Of a stretch of 64,000 nucleotides of DNA, positions 41,836 to 49,429 are shown piece after piece. The notes under the pieces were generated by a model, which was not told where the DNA came from, did not search any database, and saw only the letters and a program-made list of their open reading frames with translations. Position numbers and translations under genes: made by a program. Numbering within the stretch: position 1 is the first letter of the stretch; every line of letters begins with the position of its first letter. Origin of the DNA: VAXT01 sp038040395 (GTDB lineage: Bacteria; Actinomycetota; Thermoleophilia; Gaiellales; Gaiellaceae); contig JBBPIJ010000001.1 of assembly GCA_038040395.1 (NCBI GenBank), forward strand, positions 1-64,000, in the 5' to 3' direction.

Positions 41836-42180
41836 CTAGGGCGCCCAGCGCTCGCCGCCGGTGTCCCAGCCGACCAGGCAGTACGGGGACACGGTCATCG
41901 TGACACGCTCGAGGAACTCCTTGTCTCGGTCACTCGCCGGTGCGATCTCGAGCTCCGCGACCTTCATCCCTTGAAAGGAGATCGGCCACGCCGTGGCCGA
42001 CTCGTTCGGGGTACCCGCCGCGGGGCCCGGAACAAGGGCGTCCCCTTCGACGAACTTGATCGCTGCGTACTCGTAGCGCTCGGCGAGCACGCGAACGACC
42101 TCGCGCAGGACATCGTCGGCGTCGCCGCCGCGATCGAGGATCCGGTCGAGCACCTCGAGCGAGTCGCCGTACCCGCTCAC
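41836..42180 (-). CDS. GAF-like small protein
   Basis: This 114-residue protein has the outline of a minimal GAF domain: VLREVVRVLAERYEYAAIKFVEG, a loop, ATAWPISFQGMKVAELEIAP, and a final helix EFLERVTMTVSPYCL. GAF domains bind small ligands. It lacks an output domain. Its GTG start overlaps the stop of the thioesterase gene, so the two are coupled. The stop is at the GGGACAGTCCC repeat. Confidence 0.7.
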   Translation of the reverse strand: MSGYGDSLEVLDRILDRGGDADDVLREVVRVLAERYEYAAIKFVEGDALVPGPAAGTPNESATAWPISFQGMKVAELEIAPASDRDKEFLERVTMTVSPYCLVGWDTGGERWAP

Positions 42181-42632
42181 ACCTCGACGTCGTCGCCCTC
42201 GAAGGCCCGAACCCGCTCGCGCACCACGTCGGGGATGGGGCAGGCCTTGCGCTGCTCGAGGTCGACGAGCACGAGCGTCTGGTTCGCGGTCACCATCAAC
42301 AGGTCGTCGTCGACCCGGTAAGCCGCCGTCTCGTAGGTCGCGCTCGTGCGGCCGATCCGCGAGACGCGGATGAAGACCTCGAGCAGGTCGTCGAAGCGCG
42401 CCGGGGCGTGGTACTCGATGTTCGACGCGCGCATGACGAGCTCTCCGCCGGTGTCGAGCCGGAGCATGTCGAGGTTCCGGTGGTACTCCACGCGCGCGGC
42501 GTCGAAGTAAGGCAGGTAGCGCCCGTAGTAGACGATGCCTTGCGCGTCGGTGTCGGAGAACCCGACCCGCGTGAACGAGGAGAACTTGAACGGGGGCTTA
42601 CGATCGGTGACGCGGCCGAGGTTGGGGACCAT
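42177..42632 (-). CDS. YbgC-type acyl-CoA thioesterase (hotdog fold)
   Basis: This 151-residue protein is a 4HBT thioesterase. FSDTDAQGIVYYGRYLPYFD carries the catalytic Asp and the Tyr/Asn-type loop at the start of the hotdog helix, and FDDLLEVFIRVSRIGRTS is the central strand. It hydrolyses acyl-CoA thioesters in the cytosol. ATG 42632 is supported by TAGCAT eight bases upstream. Confidence 0.92.
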   Translation of the reverse strand: MVPNLGRVTDRKPPFKFSSFTRVGFSDTDAQGIVYYGRYLPYFDAARVEYHRNLDMLRLDTGGELVMRASNIEYHAPARFDDLLEVFIRVSRIGRTSATYETAAYRVDDDLLMVTANQTLVLVDLEQRKACPIPDVVRERVRAFEGDDVEV

Positions 42633-42651
42633 CGGCGTGAATGCTAAGCGG

Positions 42652-43362
42652 CTAGCGGTTGTCGGAGGCGCGACGGGGGAACGGGGGCAGAGGTTCCGGT
42701 GGGCCGACGAGCCGCCGGTTGCGGATCGCTGCCAATACGCCCCAGCCGGCTAGCCCGAGCAGCAGGAGCCCGATGATCGCGAACGGGACGATCGCGTAGA
42801 CGGCGCTGACCTGACGAGGGCCGGTCGTCCCCTTGGCAGAGGGCCGGTTGTAGGTCGAGCCACCCGGCGAAGCCGTGAAGTCGGCCCCGGCCTGGACAAC
42901 CGCCGGTTTGCCGATCGGCGAAAACGTCGCCCCCGGCATGAAGGAGTCGACAAGCCAGCGGCCGTGTGCCGGCTGCAAGTACACGTGAAACAGGAACTGG
43001 CCCACCTTTCCCTCGCTGCTGGGGCGTGGAGAGAGCAAGAGCTCGATCGCGAGCTCCTTGCTCGTGCGGTACTGAATCGTCCACTGGTGGAAATGCTGTC
43101 CGGCGGCCGGATAGGGGTAGACCGGAATCGACCCCCGCGACCATTGCGCCCGGGTCATGCCGCCGCGCATCGCAGGCGTGACGACGTCGAAGGCTGCGCC
43201 GGCGTCCTGCCGCTTGACCGCGTGGTTGACGAACGTGTCCAGCGTCGCATTGATCGCCTGGCGGTCCGACGGGGATACGCGCGGCTTCGACGCGGTCGCC
43301 GAGCCCGCGAATGCAAGCGCGGTCAGGCACACGGCCAGCAAGGTCAGGACAGAAAACCGCAT
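42652..43362 (-). CDS. Membrane-anchored extracytoplasmic hypothetical protein
   Basis: This 236-residue protein has a signal peptide (LTLLAVCLTALAFAGSATAS), an NTF2-like outside domain of about 130 residues (RQAINATLDTFVNHAVKRQD, FLFHVYLQPAHGRWLVDSF), and a C-terminal membrane span (AIVPFAIIGLLLLGLAGWGV) with a short basic tail. The function is unknown; NTF2-like mce-associated or penicillin-binding partners have a similar plan. TACCGT lies seven bases before the ATG. Confidence 0.75.
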   Translation of the reverse strand: MRFSVLTLLAVCLTALAFAGSATASKPRVSPSDRQAINATLDTFVNHAVKRQDAGAAFDVVTPAMRGGMTRAQWSRGSIPVYPYPAAGQHFHQWTIQYRTSKELAIELLLSPRPSSEGKVGQFLFHVYLQPAHGRWLVDSFMPGATFSPIGKPAVVQAGADFTASPGGSTYNRPSAKGTTGPRQVSAVYAIVPFAIIGLLLLGLAGWGVLAAIRNRRLVGPPEPLPPFPRRASDNR

Positions 43363-43365
43363 CGT

Positions 43366-44721
43366 TCATACGGTAGCCGGACCGATTACCTGCAAAACCT
43401 CCTCGCGCTTGCGCTCCATCAATTCCTGCGAGCGCGCCTCGAGATTCAGCCGCAGCAACGGTTCGGTGTTCGAGGGCCGCACGTTCATGTGCCAATCCTC
43501 GGCCTCGATCGAGATGCCGTCGAGGTGGGACACCTTTCCCTCCTTGCTGAACCGCTCCTTGAGCTCCTGCAGCGTCACCGCGACGTCCTGGACGGGAACG
43601 TTGATCTCGCCCGTGAGGAAGTACGTCTCTCGATAGGGCCGGAGCAGCTCGGAGAGCGGCTTGCCCCGCTTCGAGACGAGCTCCAGCATGAGCAGGAACG
43701 GGATCACGCCGGAGTCGGCCTGGTAGTAGTCGCGAAAGTAGTAGTGGCCCGAGACTTCGCCGGCGAAGGCAGCGTCTTCCTCGCGCATGCGGTGCTTGAT
43801 GAAGGCGTGGCCGACGCGGTTGATCAGCGGGATGCCGCCCGCGCGCTCGATCGTCTCGGGAACCGCCCAGCTGGCGCGGACGTCGTAGATGATCTTGGCG
43901 CCGGGGTGCTTCTCGAGCACCAGCTCTGCAAGCAGCGCCGTCACGAAGTCGCCCGGGACGAATTCGCCGGCGTCGTCGATGAAGAAGCAGCGGTCCGCGT
44001 CGCCGTCGAACGCGGCTCCCAGCTGGGCCTTCTCCTCGAGCACCTTGCTCATTACGAACTCCCGGTTCTCGGGAAGCAGCGGATTGGGCTCGTGGTTCGG
44101 GAAGCTTCCATCGAGCTCGAAGAAGTAGGGGACGGCGTCGAGCGGCAGGCGCTCGAGGACGGGGGGAAGCATCGCGCCGGCCATCCCATTCGCGGCGTCG
44201 ATCACCACGCGGAGGGGCTTCACCGCGGCGGGGTCGATGAAGGACAAGACCTTGTCGACGTAGCCCGGAAAGACATCTTCCTCGCGGACCTGTCCGGGGG
44301 ACTGTCCCCTAGACGTGTCGGAAATTGCCAGGGCGCGGTCGCGGATCTCGAGCAGGCCCGAATCGCCGCCGACCGGCAGGGCGCCGCGGCGGACGATCTT
44401 CATGCCCGTGTACTCCTTCGGGTTGTGCGAGGCCGTGACCTGGATCCCGCCGTCCAGCCCGAGCTCGCCGACCGCGAAATAGACCATCTCGGTGCCGACG
44501 AGCCCGATGTCGATCACCTCGGCGCCTCCCTCGGCCACTCCTTGGATCACCGCCTTCGCCATCGAGGGCGACGAGAGCCGCATGTCGCGCCCGACCGCGA
44601 TCTTGTCCGGTTCGAACTGTTCGACGTAGGCGCGACCAATCGCGTAGCCACCCTCCTCGTCGAGCTCCGCGGGATAGATGCCGCGCACGTCGTAGGCCTT
44701 GAAGACCTTTGGATCGAGCAT
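43366..44721 (-). CDS. manB: Phosphomannomutase/phosphoglucomutase (ManB type)
   Basis: This 451-residue alpha-D-phosphohexomutase interconverts sugar 6- and 1-phosphates for mannose-containing glycans. The active Ser98 is in VTASHNPK, the metal loop is FDGDADR, sugar specificity is set by GEVSGHYYF, and the phosphate-binding loop is RPSNTEP. ATG 44721 is the start; the frame runs further upstream but overlaps the divergent cyclase. About residues 137-147 (DTSRGQSPGQV) the coding sequence includes a copy of the dispersed palindrome, a likely in-frame insertion. Confidence 0.94.
   Translation of the reverse strand: MLDPKVFKAYDVRGIYPAELDEEGGYAIGRAYVEQFEPDKIAVGRDMRLSSPSMAKAVIQGVAEGGAEVIDIGLVGTEMVYFAVGELGLDGGIQVTASHNPKEYTGMKIVRRGALPVGGDSGLLEIRDRALAISDTSRGQSPGQVREEDVFPGYVDKVLSFIDPAAVKPLRVVIDAANGMAGAMLPPVLERLPLDAVPYFFELDGSFPNHEPNPLLPENREFVMSKVLEEKAQLGAAFDGDADRCFFIDDAGEFVPGDFVTALLAELVLEKHPGAKIIYDVRASWAVPETIERAGGIPLINRVGHAFIKHRMREEDAAFAGEVSGHYYFRDYYQADSGVIPFLLMLELVSKRGKPLSELLRPYRETYFLTGEINVPVQDVAVTLQELKERFSKEGKVSHLDGISIEAEDWHMNVRPSNTEPLLRLNLEARSQELMERKREEVLQVIGPATV
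43370..43375 (-). promoter_or_regulatory. TANNNT -10 hexamer for the 43362 gene (leaderless)
   Basis: Minus-strand TACCGT ends seven bases before the ATG at 43362. It lies inside the 3' end of the phosphomannomutase gene. Confidence 0.45.
44296..44309. repeat. GGGGACTGTCCCC palindrome inside the phosphomannomutase gene
   Basis: The same core as the repeats at 20.2 and 41.8 kb, here within a coding sequence. It is placed in a loop between the first and second domains, where extra residues are tolerated. Confidence 0.65.
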
Positions 44722-44728
44722 GCGAGGG

Positions 44729-44734
44729 ATGCTA
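44729..44734 (-). promoter_or_regulatory. TANNNT -10 hexamer for manB (leaderless)
   Basis: Minus-strand TAGCAT ends seven bases before the ATG of the phosphomannomutase. The divergent cyclase promoter is 20 bases away. Confidence 0.5.
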
Positions 44735-44754
44735 AACGCCCTCCTGTTCGTTCT

Positions 44755-44760
44755 TACTAT
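44755..44760 (+). promoter_or_regulatory. TANNNT -10 hexamer for the cyclase gene (leaderless)
   Basis: TACTAT ends seven bases before ATG 44768. Confidence 0.55.
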
Positions 44761-44767
44761 TAGGCCC

Positions 44768-47707
44768 ATGGAACGCAAACTCGCAACGGTTCTCTTCGTC
44801 GACCTCGTCGATTCGACTTCGCTCGTCTCTGCGAGCGATCCCGAAGTCGTGCGCCGGCGCGTTACCCGGTTCTTCGACCATGTCTCGCACTGCATCGAGA
44901 CGCACGGCGGCAAGGTCGAGAAGTTCGCGGGCGACGCCGTCATGGCCGCGTTCGGCATCCCGCAGGCGCACGAGGACGACGCGGAGCGCGCCGTGAAGGC
45001 GGCGCTCGGGATCCTCGAGTCGGTCAACGACCTCGAGCTCGAGGCGCGGATCGGGATCGAATCCGGCGAGGTCGTGACGGGCACCGGCGACTCGACCTTC
45101 GCCACCGGCGAGGCCGTGAACCTGGCCGCCCGCCTGCAGCAACTCGCCGATCCGGGCCAGATTCTCATCGGCCCTGCCGCGCACAGCCTCACCCTGGGGC
45201 GGATCGAGGTCGACGACGTCGGCCCGGTCAAGATCCGGGGCCGCGAGGACATGGTGTGGACGTGGGCCGCTTTGTCCGCCGACGGAGCGCCTCTTCAGCG
45301 CTCGGCCGACTCGCCCTTCGTCGGCCGCGACGCCGAGCTCGAGCTTCTTCAGAACACCTATGCCCGGGTCTTGCGCGACGAGCGCGCTCACCTCTTCACC
45401 GTCTACGGCGAGCCGGGCGTGGGCAAGACCCGCCTCGCGCGCGAGTTCCTCGACGCGATCGAGGGCAGCACGGTGCTCGTAGGCCGCAGCCTCCCCTACG
45501 GCGAGGGCATCACGTACTGGCCGCTCGCGGAGATGGTCAAGGGCGTGGCCGGCATCGCCGACGACGACCCCCTCGACGTCGCGCTCGAGAAGCTTCGGGA
45601 GTGCTGCCCCGCGGACGCCGTCGCCGACCTCCTCGGGCTCGCGACCGGCGTGCTCGAGGCCGTCCACGGCGAGCGCAGCCAGCAGGAGATCGCCTGGGCC
45701 GCGCGCGAATGGGCTGAGCTGATGGCGCAGACCCAGCCGCTCGTCCTCGTCTTCGAGGACATCCACTGGTCCGAGGAACCGCTGCTCGAGCTGATCGAGC
45801 ACCTGACCGAGTGGGTGCGCGAGGGACCGCTTCTGATCGTCTGCCTCGCCCGCCCCGAGCTGCTCGACATCCGCTCGGACTGGGGCGGCGGCCGCGTGCG
45901 GGCGACCTCGATCGAGCTCGAGCCACTCGGACCGGAAGAGAGCGACCAGCTCGTGACCGCACTCGCCATGGACGGCCCCCTGTCGGCGGAGACGCGCCGA
46001 ACGCTCCTCGACAAGACCGGCGGCAACCCGCTCTTCCTCGAGGAGACGATGCGCATGGTCGCCGAGTGCGGAGAGGAAGGTGCCGGCCAGATTCCCGACA
46101 CCCTGCAGGCGCTCATCGCCGCACGCGTCGACCGGCTGTCGGCCGACTCGAAGACCGTCCTCCAGCGCGCAGCGGTGATCGGCCGGAGCTTCTGGGGCGG
46201 CGCGATCACTCACGCGGCCCCGGACGTGGAGTCGGTCGAGGACGCACTCGACGACCTGGTGCTGCGCGACTTCATCGAGACCGAGGCACGATCCTCACTC
46301 TCCGGCGAGACCGCCTATCGCTTCAAGCACGTGCTGATTCGCGACGTCGCGTACACGGGGCTCTCGAAGTCCGCCCGCGCCGGTTACCACGCTCGTTTCG
46401 CCGACTGGCTTCGCGAGAAGGCGGGCGAGGAGCTGCTCGAGATCCGCGCGTACCACCTCGACCAAGCGGCGTCGCTACTCGCAGAGCTGGACGGGGCGCC
46501 TCCGGCCGAACTCGCCCGGGAGGCAGCGGCAACTCTCGAAGAAGCCGGCCGTCGATCTCTCGCGCGTGAGGCGAACGACGCCGCACGTCACGCGTTCCTC
46601 CGCGCCGTCGAGCTCGAGCCGACGCTGGAGCGCCGGTACTTGGCCGCGAAGGCCGCCTGGCGAATCGAAGATCTCCCTGCGGTTGCGCGCGAGATGGAAT
46701 CTGTCCGCGAGGAGGCGGTGCGAACCGGTGACCGCCGGCTCGAGAGCCGCGCGCTGACGGCGCTCGCCGACGTCACGCTCCTGCGCGAGGCCGATTGCGC
46801 GCGAGCAGCGGAGCTCGCAGACCAGGCGCTCGCAGTCGTGGACCCGACCGACCTCGTCGGCCGCTTCGACGCTCTTCAGGTGCGCACGAACGCCGCCTGG
46901 TGGGGGGGCGACCTGACCGACGCCGAGGGCTACCTGAGCGAGCAGCTGGACGTAGCGCGGGAGGCGGGCCGGAAGGATCTCGAGGCCACCGCTCTTCGCG
47001 GGCGCGGGGACGCCCACCGCGCGAAGCTCGAGCTGCCCGAGGCTCGGTCCGCACTGACGAAGGCGCTCGAGCTCGCTGAGGAGAGCGGCGCGATCGCCAG
47101 CCGCGGCTGGGTCTTCCTCACATGGGCACGGATCCATCTCCTGGAGGGTGACCTGGAGAAGGCCGAAGAGGCGGCCGAGGAGGCAAAGCGGCTCTCCTCC
47201 GAGGCGGGCGCCGTCTGGGCCGTGGCGCGCGCTCTGAACCTCGGCGCCTGGGCGGCGTGGTGGAGCGGCGACGTGGAGAAGGGCGAGAAGCGCTTCCGCG
47301 AATCGATCCGGCTGCTCAAGCCGATCGGCGACCGTGCGGCGCTCTGCGAGAGCCAGCGAGGGCTCGCCGAGCTCCTGCTCGAGCGTGGGCGGATCGAGGA
47401 GGCTGAGCGTTTCGCGTTGGAAGCAGTCGAGACGGTCGGCCCGCAGGACCTGACGTCTCGCGCGACGACGGCGACTGCTCTCGCCATGGTGCGAGCGGCG
47501 CAGGGACGGGACGACGAGGCCGAGCAGCTGTTCGAATCAGCCCTCGAGTCGGTCACCGGAACCGACTTCCGCGAGGTCGTCTACGAGCTGCTCAAGCCGT
47601 TCGCTCAGTTCCTCCGGGAGCGTGGCCGGGAAGAAGAAGCCGCGGCCCTCGAGGAACGGCGTGAGGCGCTCTTGACCGCAGCGAAGAGCTCGGCCCGAAT
47701 CGCCTGA
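44768..47707 (+). CDS. Class III adenylate/guanylate cyclase fused to AAA ATPase and TPR domains
   Basis: This 979-residue protein joins three modules. Residues 1-165 are a class III nucleotide cyclase with the metal Asp pair (FVDLVDS Asp12; FAGDAV Asp56) and the transition-state Asn118/Arg122 in EAVNLAARL, so it should be active. Residues about 185-500 are a STAND/AAA-type ATPase with Walker A GEPGVGKTR (214-222) and Walker B LVLVFEDIHW. Residues about 580-960 are TPR-like helical repeats that bind partners. ATG 44768 is the start. It probably makes cAMP in response to an unknown protein or ligand. Confidence 0.92.
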   Translation: MERKLATVLFVDLVDSTSLVSASDPEVVRRRVTRFFDHVSHCIETHGGKVEKFAGDAVMAAFGIPQAHEDDAERAVKAALGILESVNDLELEARIGIESGEVVTGTGDSTFATGEAVNLAARLQQLADPGQILIGPAAHSLTLGRIEVDDVGPVKIRGREDMVWTWAALSADGAPLQRSADSPFVGRDAELELLQNTYARVLRDERAHLFTVYGEPGVGKTRLAREFLDAIEGSTVLVGRSLPYGEGITYWPLAEMVKGVAGIADDDPLDVALEKLRECCPADAVADLLGLATGVLEAVHGERSQQEIAWAAREWAELMAQTQPLVLVFEDIHWSEEPLLELIEHLTEWVREGPLLIVCLARPELLDIRSDWGGGRVRATSIELEPLGPEESDQLVTALAMDGPLSAETRRTLLDKTGGNPLFLEETMRMVAECGEEGAGQIPDTLQALIAARVDRLSADSKTVLQRAAVIGRSFWGGAITHAAPDVESVEDALDDLVLRDFIETEARSSLSGETAYRFKHVLIRDVAYTGLSKSARAGYHARFADWLREKAGEELLEIRAYHLDQAASLLAELDGAPPAELAREAAATLEEAGRRSLAREANDAARHAFLRAVELEPTLERRYLAAKAAWRIEDLPAVAREMESVREEAVRTGDRRLESRALTALADVTLLREADCARAAELADQALAVVDPTDLVGRFDALQVRTNAAWWGGDLTDAEGYLSEQLDVAREAGRKDLEATALRGRGDAHRAKLELPEARSALTKALELAEESGAIASRGWVFLTWARIHLLEGDLEKAEEAAEEAKRLSSEAGAVWAVARALNLGAWAAWWSGDVEKGEKRFRESIRLLKPIGDRAALCESQRGLAELLLERGRIEEAERFALEAVETVGPQDLTSRATTATALAMVRAAQGRDDEAEQLFESALESVTGTDFREVVYELLKPFAQFLRERGREEEAAALEERREALLTAAKSSARIA

Positions 47708-48489
47708 TGTGACTCCTCGCCGGGCGACTCCGTGATCACGGTCGCCGGTCGCGCGAAGCGGGCGAGGGCCCTTCCGAGCGGCTCGGCGCGCAACGTCCCC
47801 TCGCCGTAGGGCAGGTGCTTCGTCTCGTTTCGATTGGCGTAGGCGATGTCGGAGAAGTGGATGTGGAACGGAGCGCCTCGCGGCAGGACCTTGTTCGCTG
47901 CCGACAGGACGTCGTGGAAAGCCTTCGTCGTCGTAAAGGCGCCGTCGGTGACCGCATGCAGGTGGGCGAAGTCGATCACCGGCCGCACCCAGGGCAGGCT
48001 GGACGAGATGTACAGGACGTCTTCGAGGCTCCCGATCTCGCGGACTCGGCCCATGATCTCGACGCCGAAGGCGACGACGCGGCCTTTTCCCTCGAGCCGC
48101 GTGCGCAGGTCGGCAAGCTGCTCGACGACCTGCGCGAGCGCGCGCTTGCGGGTGCGTCCGAGCAGGAACCCGGGGTGGAAGACGACAGGCTCGGCTCCGG
48201 CCGAGACCGCGATCCCGGCCGAATGGTCGAGCATCCCGACCGCCATGGCGTGCTTCTTGTCGCGCTCCACGTGGCCCATGAAGCCCGCGATCGGCGCGTG
48301 CACGGAGAGCGCGATCCGCCGCCGGCGCGCGAGCTTGCCGAACTCCTCGGCCCAGGGGTAGTCCATCCAGAACCCGCCCTCGAAGTCGATCTCGCAAGCG
48401 GTGTACCCGCGCTCGCGCAGGAGCTCGATCGCCTTGTCGGGGCTCTCCCGCGAAGGCACCCGAGCCGGCCCGAATCGGATCAGTCCCAT
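47605..48489 (-). CDS. Endonuclease IV-like / sugar-phosphate isomerase-type TIM barrel
   Basis: This 294-residue protein follows the endonuclease IV (Nfo) pattern of zinc ligands: SVHAPIAG, VVFHPGFL, GVEIMGRV, VIDFAHLHA, HIHFSDI, KHLPYGEG and TVITESPG. It may cut DNA at abasic sites or isomerise sugars, since the same fold serves both. TAGCGT lies seven bases before the ATG. The last 35 residues are Arg/Ser-rich and encoded antisense to the end of the cyclase gene (103-bp overlap of the two genes). Confidence 0.85.
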   Translation of the reverse strand: MGLIRFGPARVPSRESPDKAIELLRERGYTACEIDFEGGFWMDYPWAEEFGKLARRRRIALSVHAPIAGFMGHVERDKKHAMAVGMLDHSAGIAVSAGAEPVVFHPGFLLGRTRKRALAQVVEQLADLRTRLEGKGRVVAFGVEIMGRVREIGSLEDVLYISSSLPWVRPVIDFAHLHAVTDGAFTTTKAFHDVLSAANKVLPRGAPFHIHFSDIAYANRNETKHLPYGEGTLRAEPLGRALARFARPATVITESPGEESHQAIRAELFAAVKSASRRSSRAAASSSRPRSRRN

Positions 48490-48496
48490 GCGGCCA

Positions 48497-48502
48497 ACGC
48501 TA
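48497..48502 (-). promoter_or_regulatory. TANNNT -10 hexamer for the 48489 gene (leaderless)
   Basis: Minus-strand TAGCGT ends seven bases before the ATG at 48489. Confidence 0.5.
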
Positions 48503-48610
48503 GTGGACTTTGTGTTGCATCACATGGCCTGAGGGGGAGCGTTGGGGGAGGGTAGAGCTTGTGCAGTGCAACACAAGGAGTCGATGAGGAGTGTTGTCCG
48601 ACGGGGGTCC

Positions 48611-48616
48611 TATCGT
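48611..48616 (+). promoter_or_regulatory. TANNNT -10 hexamer for the 48624 gene (leaderless)
   Basis: TATCGT ends seven bases before ATG 48624. Confidence 0.5.
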
Positions 48617-48623
48617 TGTCGAC

Positions 48624-48872
48624 ATGCCCAAGCGCCCAACCCGAATCGACCTCCTGGAGCTCGACATCGACCTCCGCCTCACCGATCTCTGGCGTGAGGC
48701 CGCCGACGTCGAGGAGTGGAACCTCGACGTCGTCGCCGCCTTCATGCGGGCTGCGTACGGGAAGGGGTACTGCGACGCTCTGACCGAGGAGTTGCCCGGG
48801 AGCCTGTGCGAGGACCACGGGTACCGGATTCCGCCTCGGCGCCAGACGGCACCGATGCGTCGAGCCGCCTAG
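48624..48872 (+). CDS. Small acidic helical hypothetical protein
   Basis: This 82-residue protein starts at ATG 48624 (RPTRIDLLELDIDLRL). It is helix-rich, with the pattern DLWREAADVEEWNLD, and ends with a basic tail. No family recognised. The leaderless -10 hexamer supports the start and argues that the gene is real. The 63-bp tandem repeat begins at its stop codon. Confidence 0.65.
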   Translation: MPKRPTRIDLLELDIDLRLTDLWREAADVEEWNLDVVAAFMRAAYGKGYCDALTEELPGSLCEDHGYRIPPRRQTAPMRRAA

Positions 48873-48997
48873 GCGCCGCCTCGGCGGCGCCGCCCAGAAG
48901 AGGCCGGGCCGGCTTTTGCCGGCGTGGCCGCCTAAACGCCGGCTCGGCGGTGCCGGCCAGAAGAGGTCGGGCCGGCTTTGCCGGCGTGGCCGCTTAG
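48872..48997. repeat. Two tandem ~63-bp units of GC-rich inverted repeats
   Basis: Unit 1 (48872-48935) and unit 2 (48936-48997) share the core CAGAAGAGG, then a GGGCCGGCTTT...GCCGGCGTGGCCGC part, with one base of length difference. Each unit contains hairpins (GGCGCCGCC/GGCGGCGCC; GCCGGC). It separates the small gene at 48624 from the cytochrome-maturation operon and could act as a terminator pair or REP-like element. Confidence 0.8.
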
Positions 48998-49015
48998 TCT
49001 TCGTTACCCCAGGGC

Positions 49016-49021
49016 TACACT
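49016..49021 (+). promoter_or_regulatory. TANNNT -10 hexamer for ccmE (leaderless)
   Basis: TACACT ends six bases before GTG 49028. The same hexamer serves the genes at 55367 and 62858. Confidence 0.55.
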
Positions 49022-49027
49022 TTCCCG

Positions 49028-49429
49028 GTGGCCCGACCCTCCGGGAATCCTGTACGGCTGGTTGTCGCGCTCTCGGTCGCGGCTGCGCTGGCCGTCTTCC
49101 TGCTCTACGTCTCGGTCGCGGGCGGGACGCCTTCGATCCAGCCGAGCCAGCTGAAGGGGCGCACGGGCGAGGTCGCGCTCGTCGGCAAGGTGCTCGGCCC
49201 GAGCACGGGCGACGGTCATGCGCCGAACGGGCTTCGCTTCCGGCTCCAGGACGTCAAGGGCGGCGCGACAACCGTGCCGGTCGTCTATCGCGGCTCGGTT
49301 CCGGACCAGTTCAAGGTGGGCCGCGAGGTGCGCCTGGAGGGACGGCTCCAAAGCGGCGTGTTCGTGGCGAAGCGCGACTCGCTGCGGACGAAGTGCCCGT
49401 CGAAGTACACGGCTAAGAAGAGCGCGTAA
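49028..49429 (+). CDS. ccmE: Cytochrome c-type biogenesis protein CcmE, Cys-type
   Basis: This 133-residue heme chaperone has one N-terminal membrane anchor (LVVALSVAAALAVFLLYV) and the OB-fold: IQPSQLKGRTGEVALVGKVL, LRFRLQDVKGG, TVPVVYRGSVPDQFKVGREV and RLQSGVFVAKRD. At the C-terminus the classic heme-binding His of HxxxY is a Cys (TKCPSKY, CxxxY), the variant known from some archaea and sulfate reducers. It passes heme to apocytochrome with CcmF. The TAA stop overlaps the ATG of ccmF. Confidence 0.9.
   Translation: MARPSGNPVRLVVALSVAAALAVFLLYVSVAGGTPSIQPSQLKGRTGEVALVGKVLGPSTGDGHAPNGLRFRLQDVKGGATTVPVVYRGSVPDQFKVGREVRLEGRLQSGVFVAKRDSLRTKCPSKYTAKKSA

Noticed and set aside
42964..44763. A 599-residue plus-strand frame opposite the phosphomannomutase and 43362 genes
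   Set aside because: Both minus-strand genes have clear domains or signal and membrane segments; this frame has none and is a shadow.
44768..47707. Reading the cyclase/AAA/TPR protein as a LuxR-type regulator
   Set aside because: There is no C-terminal LuxR helix-turn-helix; the end is TPR-like repeat sequence.
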